Below are positions 1 through 9,155 of a stretch of 64,000 bases of DNA, piece after piece. Position 1 is the stretch's first letter. Each line of letters starts with the position of its first letter. The position numbers and the translations under genes were made by a program. The notes beneath the pieces were generated by a model. The model worked only from the letters and a program-made list of their open reading frames with translations. It did no database searches and had not been told where the DNA came from. The DNA comes from PALSA-505 sp036502085 (GTDB lineage Bacteria > Actinomycetota > Actinomycetes > Streptosporangiales > Streptosporangiaceae). The stretch spans positions 3,733 to 67,732 of the forward strand of contig DASXZD010000099.1 of NCBI GenBank assembly GCA_036502085.1, given 5' to 3'.

Positions 1-411
1 GCTGAAGACCTGGTGGATCAGGGCGTAGGCGAGCTCATGCTCGAAGATCGTGGCGTCCTCGTCGGTGGCGAAGTAGCCGTGCTCGCGCCCGGCGGCGAGG
101 TAGGTGCCGACCACCCGGTCCACGAGCTGCTTGAGGCTGTTCTCGCGCTGCGCGCTGCCCACCGCACCGCGGAAGTACTTGGTCGTGACGATGTTGGCGG
201 CGTTGACCGACCAGAAGTCGGGGAATTCGACACCGCGCTGCTCGAAGTTGACCGAGCCGTCGCGCCAGTTGGTCATGACGACGTCGCGGCGCTGCCACGT
301 CACCTCCTCGTAGGGGTGCACGCCCTCGCGAGTGTGTATGCGCCGGATCCGCAGTCCAGGCCCGGGCGCCTTGCCGCTCCGCCCCGCCTGACCGCTCGCC
401 GTCTCCGTCAT
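1..411 (-). CDS. nrdJ: Vitamin B12-dependent ribonucleotide reductase, N-terminal part (cut by window edge)
   Basis: Class II ribonucleoside-diphosphate reductase, which makes deoxynucleotides with adenosylcobalamin. Only the first 137 codons are in the window; the frame is open to base 1. The reading contains EGVHPYEEVTWQRRDVVMTN, then NFEQRGVEFPDFWSVNA and NIVTTKYFRG, the usual N-terminal sequence of actinobacterial NrdJ. The start ATG at 409-411 follows a purine-rich GGAAGGGGGAGG stretch. The gene lies 164 bp downstream of nrdR on the same strand, the usual nrdR-nrdJ arrangement in Streptomyces-like genomes, so it is probably co-regulated with nrdR. Confidence 0.9.
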   Translation of the reverse strand, partial: MTETASGQAGRSGKAPGPGLRIRRIHTREGVHPYEEVTWQRRDVVMTNWRDGSVNFEQRGVEFPDFWSVNAANIVTTKYFRGAVGSAQRENSLKQLVDRVVGTYLAAGREHGYFATDEDATIFEHELAYALIHQVFS

Positions 412-575
412 TACCTCCCCCTTCCGGGACCCGTCCGAATCCCTTGTGGCCCTTGTGGCCCTTGTGGCCCTGACCAGGCCCTCTTCCGATGATTCACGTT
501 GGCGGGTCATCTCCGCCTGACCCGCCTGGCTCGCCGCTGGCGGTGCCTGCACCCCTTGCTCTGGTCGGCCTCGCT

Positions 576-1055
576 TCATCGCGTCAGCTCACCCTGCTCC
601 TGGTGAGCCTGATGGGACTGGCGAAGCGCCGTAATCTCTTCCTCGAAGTCGGCCAGCGACTCAAATCCCCGGTAGACCGAGGCGAAACGCAGGTAGGCCA
701 CCTCATCGAGCTCACGCAGCGGGCCGAGTATGGCCAGGCCCACTTCATGAGAGGGAATCTCCGCGCATCCCTTGGCCCGCAGCGCGTCCTCTGCCTTCTG
801 GGCCAGGTTCGCGAGCTGGTCCTCGGTCACCGGACGTCCCTGGCAGGCCCTGCGCACCCCCCGCACGATCTTGTCGCGGGCGAATGGCTCGGTGACGCCG
901 CTGCGCTTGCCGACCATCAGGATCACGGTCTCCTGAGTGGTGAACCGCTTGCCGCACTCGGGACACGACCGGCGGCGGCGGATCGCCGTGCCCTCGTCGG
1001 CCATCCGGCTGTCGATGACCCGGCTGTCGCTATGCCTGCAGAACGGGCATCGCAC
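576..1055 (-). CDS. nrdR: Transcriptional repressor NrdR
   Basis: Zinc-ribbon/ATP-cone repressor of ribonucleotide reductase genes that senses ATP/dATP. The 159-aa product has the expected length. Four zinc cysteines are visible (C3, C6, C31, C34 in MRCPFC...CPEC), followed by the ATP-cone (about residues 47-137, starting VGKRSGVTEPFARDKI). It ends in a Gln/Glu-rich tail. nrdJ follows downstream on the same strand, and two NrdR-type boxes lie 44-91 bp upstream of the start codon, which suggests autoregulation and control of nrdJ. Confidence 0.97.
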   Translation of the reverse strand: MRCPFCRHSDSRVIDSRMADEGTAIRRRRSCPECGKRFTTQETVILMVGKRSGVTEPFARDKIVRGVRRACQGRPVTEDQLANLAQKAEDALRAKGCAEIPSHEVGLAILGPLRELDEVAYLRFASVYRGFESLADFEEEITALRQSHQAHQEQGELTR

Positions 1056-1098
1056 GTGATCGCCCCCTCTCGGCCGTCATCGTAAGTTCTCTCGCTAA

Positions 1099-1146
1099 AC
1101 ACAACCTATAGGAGAACTACCCTGATGTAACTACTAGATGTTGTGG
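1099..1146 (-). promoter_or_regulatory. Pair of NrdR-box-like operators upstream of nrdR
   Basis: Two related motifs face each other. ACACAACCTATAGG is at 1099-1112 on the plus strand, and CCACAACATCTAGT is read on the minus strand at 1133-1146. Their centres are about 33 bp apart, three helical turns, the usual NrdR-box geometry. Both share CACAAC-T-TAG with the boxes known upstream of actinobacterial nrdRJ. The site is 44 bp upstream of nrdR. The motif match is by eye. Confidence 0.6.
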
Positions 1147-1395
1147 TTACCGTAGAGCAGTTGCGCCAGGCCAAGCAAGAGGGCCCGCCGATTTGGCGGG
1201 AAATCCTGGTGGGAGAGGCGGTCAGCGCGGGCGGCCGGCGTGTCGCGCGGCCGCCTCGCCCGGAGGCTGGCTGACAGCGCTAGCTGACCTTGCTGGCTGA
1301 CCTTGCGGTGACGCCGGGCTGAGAGGGGACCGCGGGTGGCAGCGCGCCGGCCGAGGGTAACCGGCAAGGGCCAGCGGACGTCGGCCGCGCGAGCG
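1147..1395. other. Non-coding gap between NrdR boxes and LysM gene
   Basis: No convincing gene is present. A short hairpin (CCCGCC at 1184-1189 with GGCGGG at 1195-1200, 5-nt loop) could act as a weak terminator for the LysM gene transcribed leftward, but it has no T-tract. The short minus-strand frame here is arginine-rich and looks spurious. Confidence 0.4.
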
Positions 1396-1962
1396 TCAGG
1401 CCCGGGGCACCCATAGGTGCTGACCTGCGGCGACGCTCCCGCCTGCCAGGCCGTTGATCTCGATGATCCGCTGGACGACCGCCCTGGGGTCGGCCGACGG
1501 GTCGGTGCTCAGCGCGATCGACCACAGCGTCTGCCCGGGCTGGACCACGACCTGTGACAGGTCACGGCGCGCCGCGCCCGCCGAAGCGCCGTGGTCGGTC
1601 GCCAGCGCGCCGCTAGCGGCGGCGACCCAGAGCACGCAGGCCGCGACAGTCACCAGGGCGAAGAGCACGACGCGCCCGCGACGGGTCAGGCGCAGGCCGC
1701 CGCCGAGACGGCCGGCCGGCCGCGGCCGCGCCGCCGAAGCGTCTGGCGCGGGGTCCGACACGCCCGACACGCCCGGGCGTGCCGGCGAAGAAATCGGCCG
1801 CGCCAAACGGTGCTGCACCACACAAGAGTGCGGTCGCGACCCGGCCCGGCGCGGCGGCACAGCCGACCGGGGACGCACTACCACCGGACGCAGCTCCGCG
1901 GCCGGCGATCGCGGCTTCGCCGCAGCTAGCGGGCGGACTGCTTCTGCTGGCATGGCGCTCAT
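1396..1962 (-). CDS. LysM-domain membrane-anchored protein divergent from lexA
   Basis: A 188-aa protein with a basic, proline/arginine-rich cytoplasmic N-terminus (about 1-95). One transmembrane segment follows (about 98-120, VVLFALVTVAACVLWVAAASGAL), then a C-terminal LysM domain (about 136-188, VVVQPGQTLWSIAL...WVPRA) that should bind peptidoglycan outside the membrane. Single-TM LysM proteins beside lexA include the SOS-induced division inhibitor YneA of Bacillus; similar placement in actinobacteria suggests a comparable role, but that is inference. A GGAGGGGG ribosome site precedes the ATG. Four LexA-type boxes begin 17 bp upstream of its start, so SOS induction is likely. Confidence 0.8.
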   Translation of the reverse strand: MSAMPAEAVRPLAAAKPRSPAAELRPVVVRPRSAVPPRRAGSRPHSCVVQHRLARPISSPARPGVSGVSDPAPDASAARPRPAGRLGGGLRLTRRGRVVLFALVTVAACVLWVAAASGALATDHGASAGAARRDLSQVVVQPGQTLWSIALSTDPSADPRAVVQRIIEINGLAGGSVAAGQHLWVPRA

Positions 1963-1978
1963 CTCGGACCCCCTCCGA

Positions 1979-2042
1979 ACGAATGACAGTTCGATCGTAC
2001 ACCCGTTCGACCGTATCTACGTTCGATCGAACGACTGCTCGT
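1979..2042. promoter_or_regulatory. Four abutting 16-bp LexA (SOS) operators
   Basis: The actinobacterial SOS box is TCGAAC-N4-GTTCGA. Four consecutive 16-bp units fit it without gaps: ACGAATGACAGTTCGA (1979-1994, 2 mismatches), TCGTACACCCGTTCGA (1995-2010, 1), CCGTATCTACGTTCGA (2011-2026, 3) and TCGAACGACTGCTCGT (2027-2042, 2). The array lies between the divergent LysM gene and lexA, next to the LysM start. Unit boundaries were counted base by base; LexA binding is inferred. Confidence 0.75.
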
Positions 2043-2163
2043 ACGATCTGTTTTACCGGAGAGCTACGACATTTTTCCGACGCGTCGAACAGATGTTTGA
2101 GATCCCTTGACGAAACCGCTAGCGTCTGCCTCAGGATGAAAAGATCCGTCAGGAGGCCAGATC

Positions 2164-2988
2164 ATGGACAGCAGTAACGAGCAGGGTGGGGGCCAGCCAG
2201 GCCGGCCGGCCTCTGGCGGCGACGCCGGAGTCAAGCCCAAGGGCAGACCGGGACGCAAGCCCAAGGGCAGCGTCCCCGCGGTCGTCATCGACATGCCCGA
2301 CCACCCTGACCCGGATCATGTGCTTACCTGGCGGCAGCGCAAGGTGCTGCAGGTAATCCGGGAGTCCGTGCAGCGGCGCGGCTATCCGCCTTCGATGCGC
2401 GAGATCGGCGAGGCGGTCGGCCTGACCAGCACGTCGAGCGTGTCGTACCAGCTGTCAACCTTGCAGAGCAAGGGCTACCTGCGCCGCGACGCGGGCCGGC
2501 CGCGAACCGTTGAGGTCCGGCTGCCTGGCCACCGCGCGGTGCGGCCGGATGACGGTCCCGAGGGCGGCGAGGCCCTGGACATCACGCCGAGCGGATCGGA
2601 CATCCCGTCGCAGGAGGCGACCTACGTCCCGCTGGTCGGCCGGATCGCCGCGGGCGGGCCGATTCTCGCCGAGGAGGCCATCGAGGATGTCTTCCCGCTG
2701 CCCAAGCAGCTCGTCGGTGAGGGAACGCTCTTCCTGCTCAAGGTCGCGGGTGACTCTATGATCAACGCCGCCATTGCGGACGGCGACTGGGTCGTGGTGC
2801 GCCAGCAGCAGGTCGCGGAGAGCGGGGACATCGTCGCGGCGATGATTGAGGGAGAGGCCACGGTCAAGACCTTCAAGCGATCCGACGGGCACGTCTGGCT
2901 GATGCCGCATAACCCCGCTTACACCCCGATACCCGGCGACACCGCCACGATCCTGGGTCGCGTGGTGGCCGTGCTCCGCCGCGTCTGA
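2164..2988 (+). CDS. lexA: SOS repressor LexA
   Basis: Self-cleaving repressor of DNA-damage genes. The 274-aa protein has a proline/lysine-rich N-terminal extension (1-52) and a winged helix (about 53-118, LTWRQRKVLQVIRE...). An acidic linker leads to the peptidase S24 domain (about 153-274). Cleavage would occur at Ala163-Gly164 (GRIAAGG); the catalytic pair is Ser198 (GDSM) and Lys235 (ATVKTF). AGGAGG at 2151-2156 lies seven bases before the ATG. A TTGACG at 2107-2112 is a possible -35. The operator array upstream suggests autorepression shared with the LysM gene. Confidence 0.98.
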   Translation: MDSSNEQGGGQPGRPASGGDAGVKPKGRPGRKPKGSVPAVVIDMPDHPDPDHVLTWRQRKVLQVIRESVQRRGYPPSMREIGEAVGLTSTSSVSYQLSTLQSKGYLRRDAGRPRTVEVRLPGHRAVRPDDGPEGGEALDITPSGSDIPSQEATYVPLVGRIAAGGPILAEEAIEDVFPLPKQLVGEGTLFLLKVAGDSMINAAIADGDWVVVRQQQVAESGDIVAAMIEGEATVKTFKRSDGHVWLMPHNPAYTPIPGDTATILGRVVAVLRRV

Positions 2989-3009
2989 GCCGTGCTCCGC
3001 CGCGTCCGA
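2968..3009 (+). repeat. 21-bp tandem duplication across the lexA stop codon
   Basis: Bases 2968-2988 and 2989-3009 are near-identical 21-mers beginning GCCGTGCTCCGCC. The single difference turns the lexA stop TGA in copy 1 into CGA in copy 2. This looks like a small slippage duplication; no function is evident. Confidence 0.85.
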
Positions 3010-3243
3010 GCGGACTAGCACTGGCAGATATCTCCAGGACCGGCGAAACGCCCGGTTACTGAGTCTCCGGAGCGAGCAGGATGGATTCCCGGATGTAGTT
3101 TCGCGTGACGTACCGGTGTCGGCTGAACCGATTACGCCCCGCGATACGTGGTCTAGGTATACGCCACGCTGCGCGGCCCGTGTACAAGCGGCCCGCTGCG
3201 TGGCCGGGGAACAGAACATTCTGTGTGAACGGAGAGAGATTTC

Positions 3244-3774
3244 ATGCGTAACCGATGGTGGGTAACGACCGGCTTCACGGCCGCCATGCTTACTCTGGCT
3301 GCCTGCGGAGGCTCGTCGAATGGCAGCAGTGGCGGTGCCGCACCCAGCACTTCGGCACCGAGTTCGCAGGCAGCCAGCACGACCGCCGCCGTGAAGACGA
3401 TGAAGATCGGCGGCGCAACGGTGCTGGCCGACTCCAAGGGCTTCACGCTCTACTGGTTCGCGCCCGACACCAGCACCGCCTCAAAGTGCAGCGGGACCTG
3501 TGCGACGTACTGGCCGCCGGTCAAGGGACCGCTGACGGCCTCGGGCATCTCGGGCACGTTCGGCACGATCACGCGGTCGGACGGCTCGGTCCAGGCCACC
3601 TACAACGGGCACCCGCTGTACACCTACGTCGGCGACAAGGCGCCCGGTAAGGACACGGGTAACGGCCTCAACCTTTCGGGCGGCCTGTGGTATGCGGTCA
3701 AGGTAGGGCACTCCGCGGCTGCGCCTGCGGGTTCCTCACCCGCCGGCTCCGGCGGCGGAGGCTACGGGTACTGA
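3244..3774 (+). CDS. Secreted lipoprotein with Yx(FWY)xxD motif repeats
   Basis: A 176-aa predicted lipoprotein. The signal peptide ends in a lipobox (LTLAAC, Cys21) and is followed by a Ser/Ala-rich linker. Two copies of the COG4315-type repeat follow: GFTLYWFAPD...CSGTCATYWPP and GHPLYTYVGDK...GLWYAV. The family is widespread in actinobacteria and its function is unknown; the conserved cysteines and aromatic residues suggest an extracytoplasmic fold. GGAGAGAG precedes the ATG. The next gene carries the same domain fused to a membrane region, so the two probably act together. Confidence 0.8.
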   Translation: MRNRWWVTTGFTAAMLTLAACGGSSNGSSGGAAPSTSAPSSQAASTTAAVKTMKIGGATVLADSKGFTLYWFAPDTSTASKCSGTCATYWPPVKGPLTASGISGTFGTITRSDGSVQATYNGHPLYTYVGDKAPGKDTGNGLNLSGGLWYAVKVGHSAAAPAGSSPAGSGGGGYGY

Positions 3775-3968
3775 CCGGCAGCGTCAGCGGCCGGCCAATG
3801 CAGCGGCCGCCGCCGCCGGCCCGGCGGCGGTCGCTGTCGTCGGCGCCGGGGCAGCACTTTCAGCCTCCCGCTGCCCCGGCCGCCGACGGCGCCACAGACA
3901 TCGTGAATATGAACAGGCGCGACAGCTGAACCAGCGGGTATCTGGGTAAGCAACTCACGGGAGTTATC

Positions 3969-4883
3969 GTGACAGAGAAAACGGCACAGGCCGCCGACTG
4001 GCGGCAGCCCGGCCAGCGAGAGACGGGCCTGAGAGTGACCGGCCTGCGAGTGGCCGGGGCGGGGCTGCTGATCGCCACCGGGGCGATTCACCTTGACCTG
4101 TACCTGACCGGCTACCGGTCGATCCCGACGATTGGCTGGCTCTTCCTGCTCCAGGTCATCGCGGCCTTCGGCCTCGGTGCGGCCGTTCTCGCGACGGCCG
4201 TGCTCCCGCGCGGCAGCATGCTGGCCGCGGCGGCAGGCGCGGCGTTCTCGCTCGCCACCCTCGGCGGCTACCTGCTGTCGGTCTGGAGTGGCCTGTTCGG
4301 GTTCAAGGAGGTGCGGACCACCGCGGGCATCGTCGCCGGGGTGATCGAGGTCGCCGGCTTCGCCGCACTGGCCGCGTTGGCTTCGGTCACGCTGGCTCCC
4401 GACGGCGGGCTCAGCCACGGAGTGCTGGCCGTGCTGCGACCCGGCGCGCGGATGACCGCGGCCATCTCCGCCCTGGCCGTGATCGGCCTGGCGCTGCTCG
4501 CCGCGGCCGCCGCAACGTCCGGCGGTCAGGCCGCGACGGCCACTGGCGGCGGACTGAGCACCACGAAGATCGGCAACGTCACCGTGCTCACCAACGCCAA
4601 GGGACTCACGCTCTACTCGTTCGCCCCCGATAGCCCGGCCGCCTCCAAGTGCTACGGGTCATGCGCGGCGTACTGGCCACCGGTGATCGCTCCGGCCAAG
4701 ACCGGCCCGGGCGTGCCCGGCAAGCTCGGTACGATCAAGCGATCGGACGGATCAAAGCAGGTGACGTACAACGGCCATCCGCTGTACACCTACATTGCCG
4801 ACGGCGGTCGGGGCCAGGCCAAGGGCAACAACCTCAACCTGAACGGCGGGATCTGGCACGAGATCGTCGTCTCCGGCACCTGA
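3969..4883 (+). CDS. Four-TM membrane protein fused to a Yx(FWY)xxD domain
   Basis: A 304-aa protein from a GTG start with GGGAG upstream. The first half has about four to five hydrophobic segments (roughly residues 30-50, 57-78, 82-105, 115-140 and 160-185). The second half (about 195-304) carries the two motif blocks of the upstream lipoprotein (GLTLYSFAPD...CYGSCAAYWPP and GHPLYTYIADG...GIWHEIV). The domain is thus presented on a membrane anchor here and as a lipoprotein next door, which suggests duplication of the domain with different attachment. Biochemical role unknown. Confidence 0.75.
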   Translation: MTEKTAQAADWRQPGQRETGLRVTGLRVAGAGLLIATGAIHLDLYLTGYRSIPTIGWLFLLQVIAAFGLGAAVLATAVLPRGSMLAAAAGAAFSLATLGGYLLSVWSGLFGFKEVRTTAGIVAGVIEVAGFAALAALASVTLAPDGGLSHGVLAVLRPGARMTAAISALAVIGLALLAAAAATSGGQAATATGGGLSTTKIGNVTVLTNAKGLTLYSFAPDSPAASKCYGSCAAYWPPVIAPAKTGPGVPGKLGTIKRSDGSKQVTYNGHPLYTYIADGGRGQAKGNNLNLNGGIWHEIVVSGT

Positions 4884-4904
4884 TTGGCCTGAGCGGCCCT
4901 GATC

Positions 4905-4980
4905 GGCCTGAGCACCCCGCTCGGGCCTGAGCACCCCGCTCGGGCCCGAGCACCCCGAGCGGGCCCGAGCGGCCTGGGCG
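4905..4980 (+). repeat. 19-bp tandem repeat, about four copies
   Basis: Units begin at 4905, 4924, 4943 and 4962. The first two are identical (GGCCTGAGCACCCCGCTCG), the third differs at two positions and the fourth is degenerate. The GCTCGGGCCCGAGC junction is palindromic and could fold in RNA. It lies between the membrane-protein gene and the leuS leader. Confidence 0.85.
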
Positions 4981-5040
4981 CGACTGACCCGGCCGCCCGG
5001 GGCGCCGCTTGGCCAGCTCAGGGTGTCGGCCTGACAGTGC

Positions 5041-5085
5041 TGCGCTAGCTTGGGCTGCGCTAGCCTGGGCTGCGCTAGCCTGGAT
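5041..5085 (+). repeat. 15-bp tandem repeat, three copies, just before the leuS leader peptide
   Basis: Units TGCGCTAGCTTGGGC (5041-5055), TGCGCTAGCCTGGGC (5056-5070) and TGCGCTAGCCTGGAT (5071-5085). Each unit contains a -10-like TAGCYT. The last (5076-5081) would place a transcription start close to the leader ATG at 5089, but no good -35 is seen at the right distance. Confidence 0.8.
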
Positions 5086-5088
5086 GAC

Positions 5089-5127
5089 ATGCAAGCCACC
5101 CGGCTGCTTCTTAGGATGCCGCGCTGA
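5089..5127 (+). CDS. leuS leader peptide (ribosome-mediated attenuation)
   Basis: A 12-codon ORF, MQATRLLLRMPR, ends in TGA at 5125-5127. It holds three consecutive leucine codons, CTG CTT CTT (5104-5112); CTT is rare in a genome this GC-rich, which makes stalling sensitive to charged tRNA-Leu. The stop codon sits in the 5' arm of a 12-bp hairpin (5117-5128 with 5136-5147), followed at once by an intrinsic terminator and then leuS. Classical attenuators of this kind have been predicted upstream of leuS in some Streptomyces. The ribosome site is weak, so leaderless translation is possible. Confidence 0.75.
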   Translation: MQATRLLLRMPR

Positions 5128-5172
5128 CGATCTGAGTCAGCGTGGCAGCCCCTCGTCTGCGAGGGGCTTTTT
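5117..5172 (+). terminator. leuS attenuator: pause hairpin plus intrinsic terminator
   Basis: The first hairpin pairs 5117-5128 with 5136-5147 (12 bp, one G-U). The second pairs AGCCCCTCG (5147-5155) with CGAGGGGCT (5160-5168) around a TCTG loop, followed by a T5 run at 5168-5172. A five-base alternative pairing, GACGA (5126-5130) with TCGTC (5153-5157), could act as antiterminator; I could not establish this by eye. A T-run terminator directly before a start codon, behind a Leu-codon leader, is the attenuation signature. Confidence 0.8.
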
Positions 5173-5203
5173 GATGGACAAGATCGATCGTGGTGAGAAT
5201 CTC

Positions 5204-8302
<3,099 letters not shown>

Positions 8303-8314
8303 CGGATCTGAGGG

Positions 8315-8344
8315 GCCTGGCTAGCCGAGACGCCCGAGCCAGGC
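8315..8344. terminator. Hairpin at the leuS/GntR convergent junction
   Basis: GCCTGGCT (8315-8322) pairs with AGCCAGGC (8337-8344) across a 14-nt loop, between two converging genes. There is no T-tract, so it may be a bidirectional terminator of the U-less actinobacterial type. Confidence 0.45.
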
Positions 8345-8372
8345 TCAGTGGTGCACGGCGGCTCTCCATGCC

Positions 8373-9155
8373 CTACAGGCTGCCCGCCAGCTCCGAGGTC
8401 CAGACGACCATGCGGGTGCGGTCGCCGCGGAACAGGTCGCGGGCGAACTCGAGCGGCTGGCCGGACTGGGAGTAGGCGGTGCGCTCGATCAGCATCAGCG
8501 GAGCTCCCTCTTCCACCTCGAGCGCCTCGGCCTCCCGCATGCTCGCGGTCACCGGCTCCAGCCGCTCCCTGGCGTGATGCGGCAGCTGACCGTACTTGAG
8601 CTCGAGCAGTTCGTAGAGCGAGCCGTCGAGCCGGCACTGCAGCAGCCCGGGGAACAGCTCCGCGGGGAACAGCGAATGCTCCAGGACCAGCGGCCTGCCG
8701 TCGGCGAGCCTGATCCGCCGCACCGCGTACACGTGGTCTTCCTCGGCCAGCCGCAGCGCGGCCGCGGTGGCCGGCCCGGCCCGGTGCTCGGTCGCGGCCA
8801 GCACCCTGGCGCCCGGCGTCATCCCGTGCCGGCGCAGCTGCTCGGAGAATCCGGCCAGCGTGGTGAGATCCTGCTCGAGCTTGGGCTCGGCGACGAAGGT
8901 GCCGCCGGTGCGGCCGACGGACCGGGTCACCAGGCCGCGCCGGGCCAGCTCACCGAGCGCATGCCGCAGCGTCATCCGGCTGACGCCGAACCACGCCGCG
9001 AGCTGCTGCTCGGCCGGCAGCCGTTCGCCCGGCGCGAGCCTGCCCGCGGCGATCCCCCCGGCCAGCCACTCCTCGATCTGGGCGTGCACGGTGGCGCCCG
9101 GCCCCCGCGCGATCGAGGGCGGCGCCCCGGCCAGGGTCCGCTGGGCCGGCGTCAC
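8373..9155 (-). CDS. GntR/HutC-family transcriptional regulator
   Basis: A 260-aa regulator. An N-terminal winged helix (about 12-85, IEEWLAGGIAAGRLAPGERLPAEQQLAAWFGVSRMTLRHAL) is followed by a UTRA effector domain (about 100-255, with the conserved run to LIERTAYSQSGQPLEFARDLFRGDRTRMVVW). The GTG start at 9155 overlaps the stop of the permease (GTGA), so the two are translationally coupled. The permease, the choline-kinase-like gene and the dimethylglycine-dehydrogenase-like gene next door are the likely targets; the effector is unknown. Confidence 0.85.
   Translation of the reverse strand: MTPAQRTLAGAPPSIARGPGATVHAQIEEWLAGGIAAGRLAPGERLPAEQQLAAWFGVSRMTLRHALGELARRGLVTRSVGRTGGTFVAEPKLEQDLTTLAGFSEQLRRHGMTPGARVLAATEHRAGPATAAALRLAEEDHVYAVRRIRLADGRPLVLEHSLFPAELFPGLLQCRLDGSLYELLELKYGQLPHHARERLEPVTASMREAEALEVEEGAPLMLIERTAYSQSGQPLEFARDLFRGDRTRMVVWTSELAGSL

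Noticed and set aside
5010..5203. T-box riboswitch upstream of leuS
   Set aside because: I looked for the T-box sequence (GGGTGGNACCGCG-like) and a specifier loop and found neither. The Leu-rich leader peptide with terminator explains the region better.
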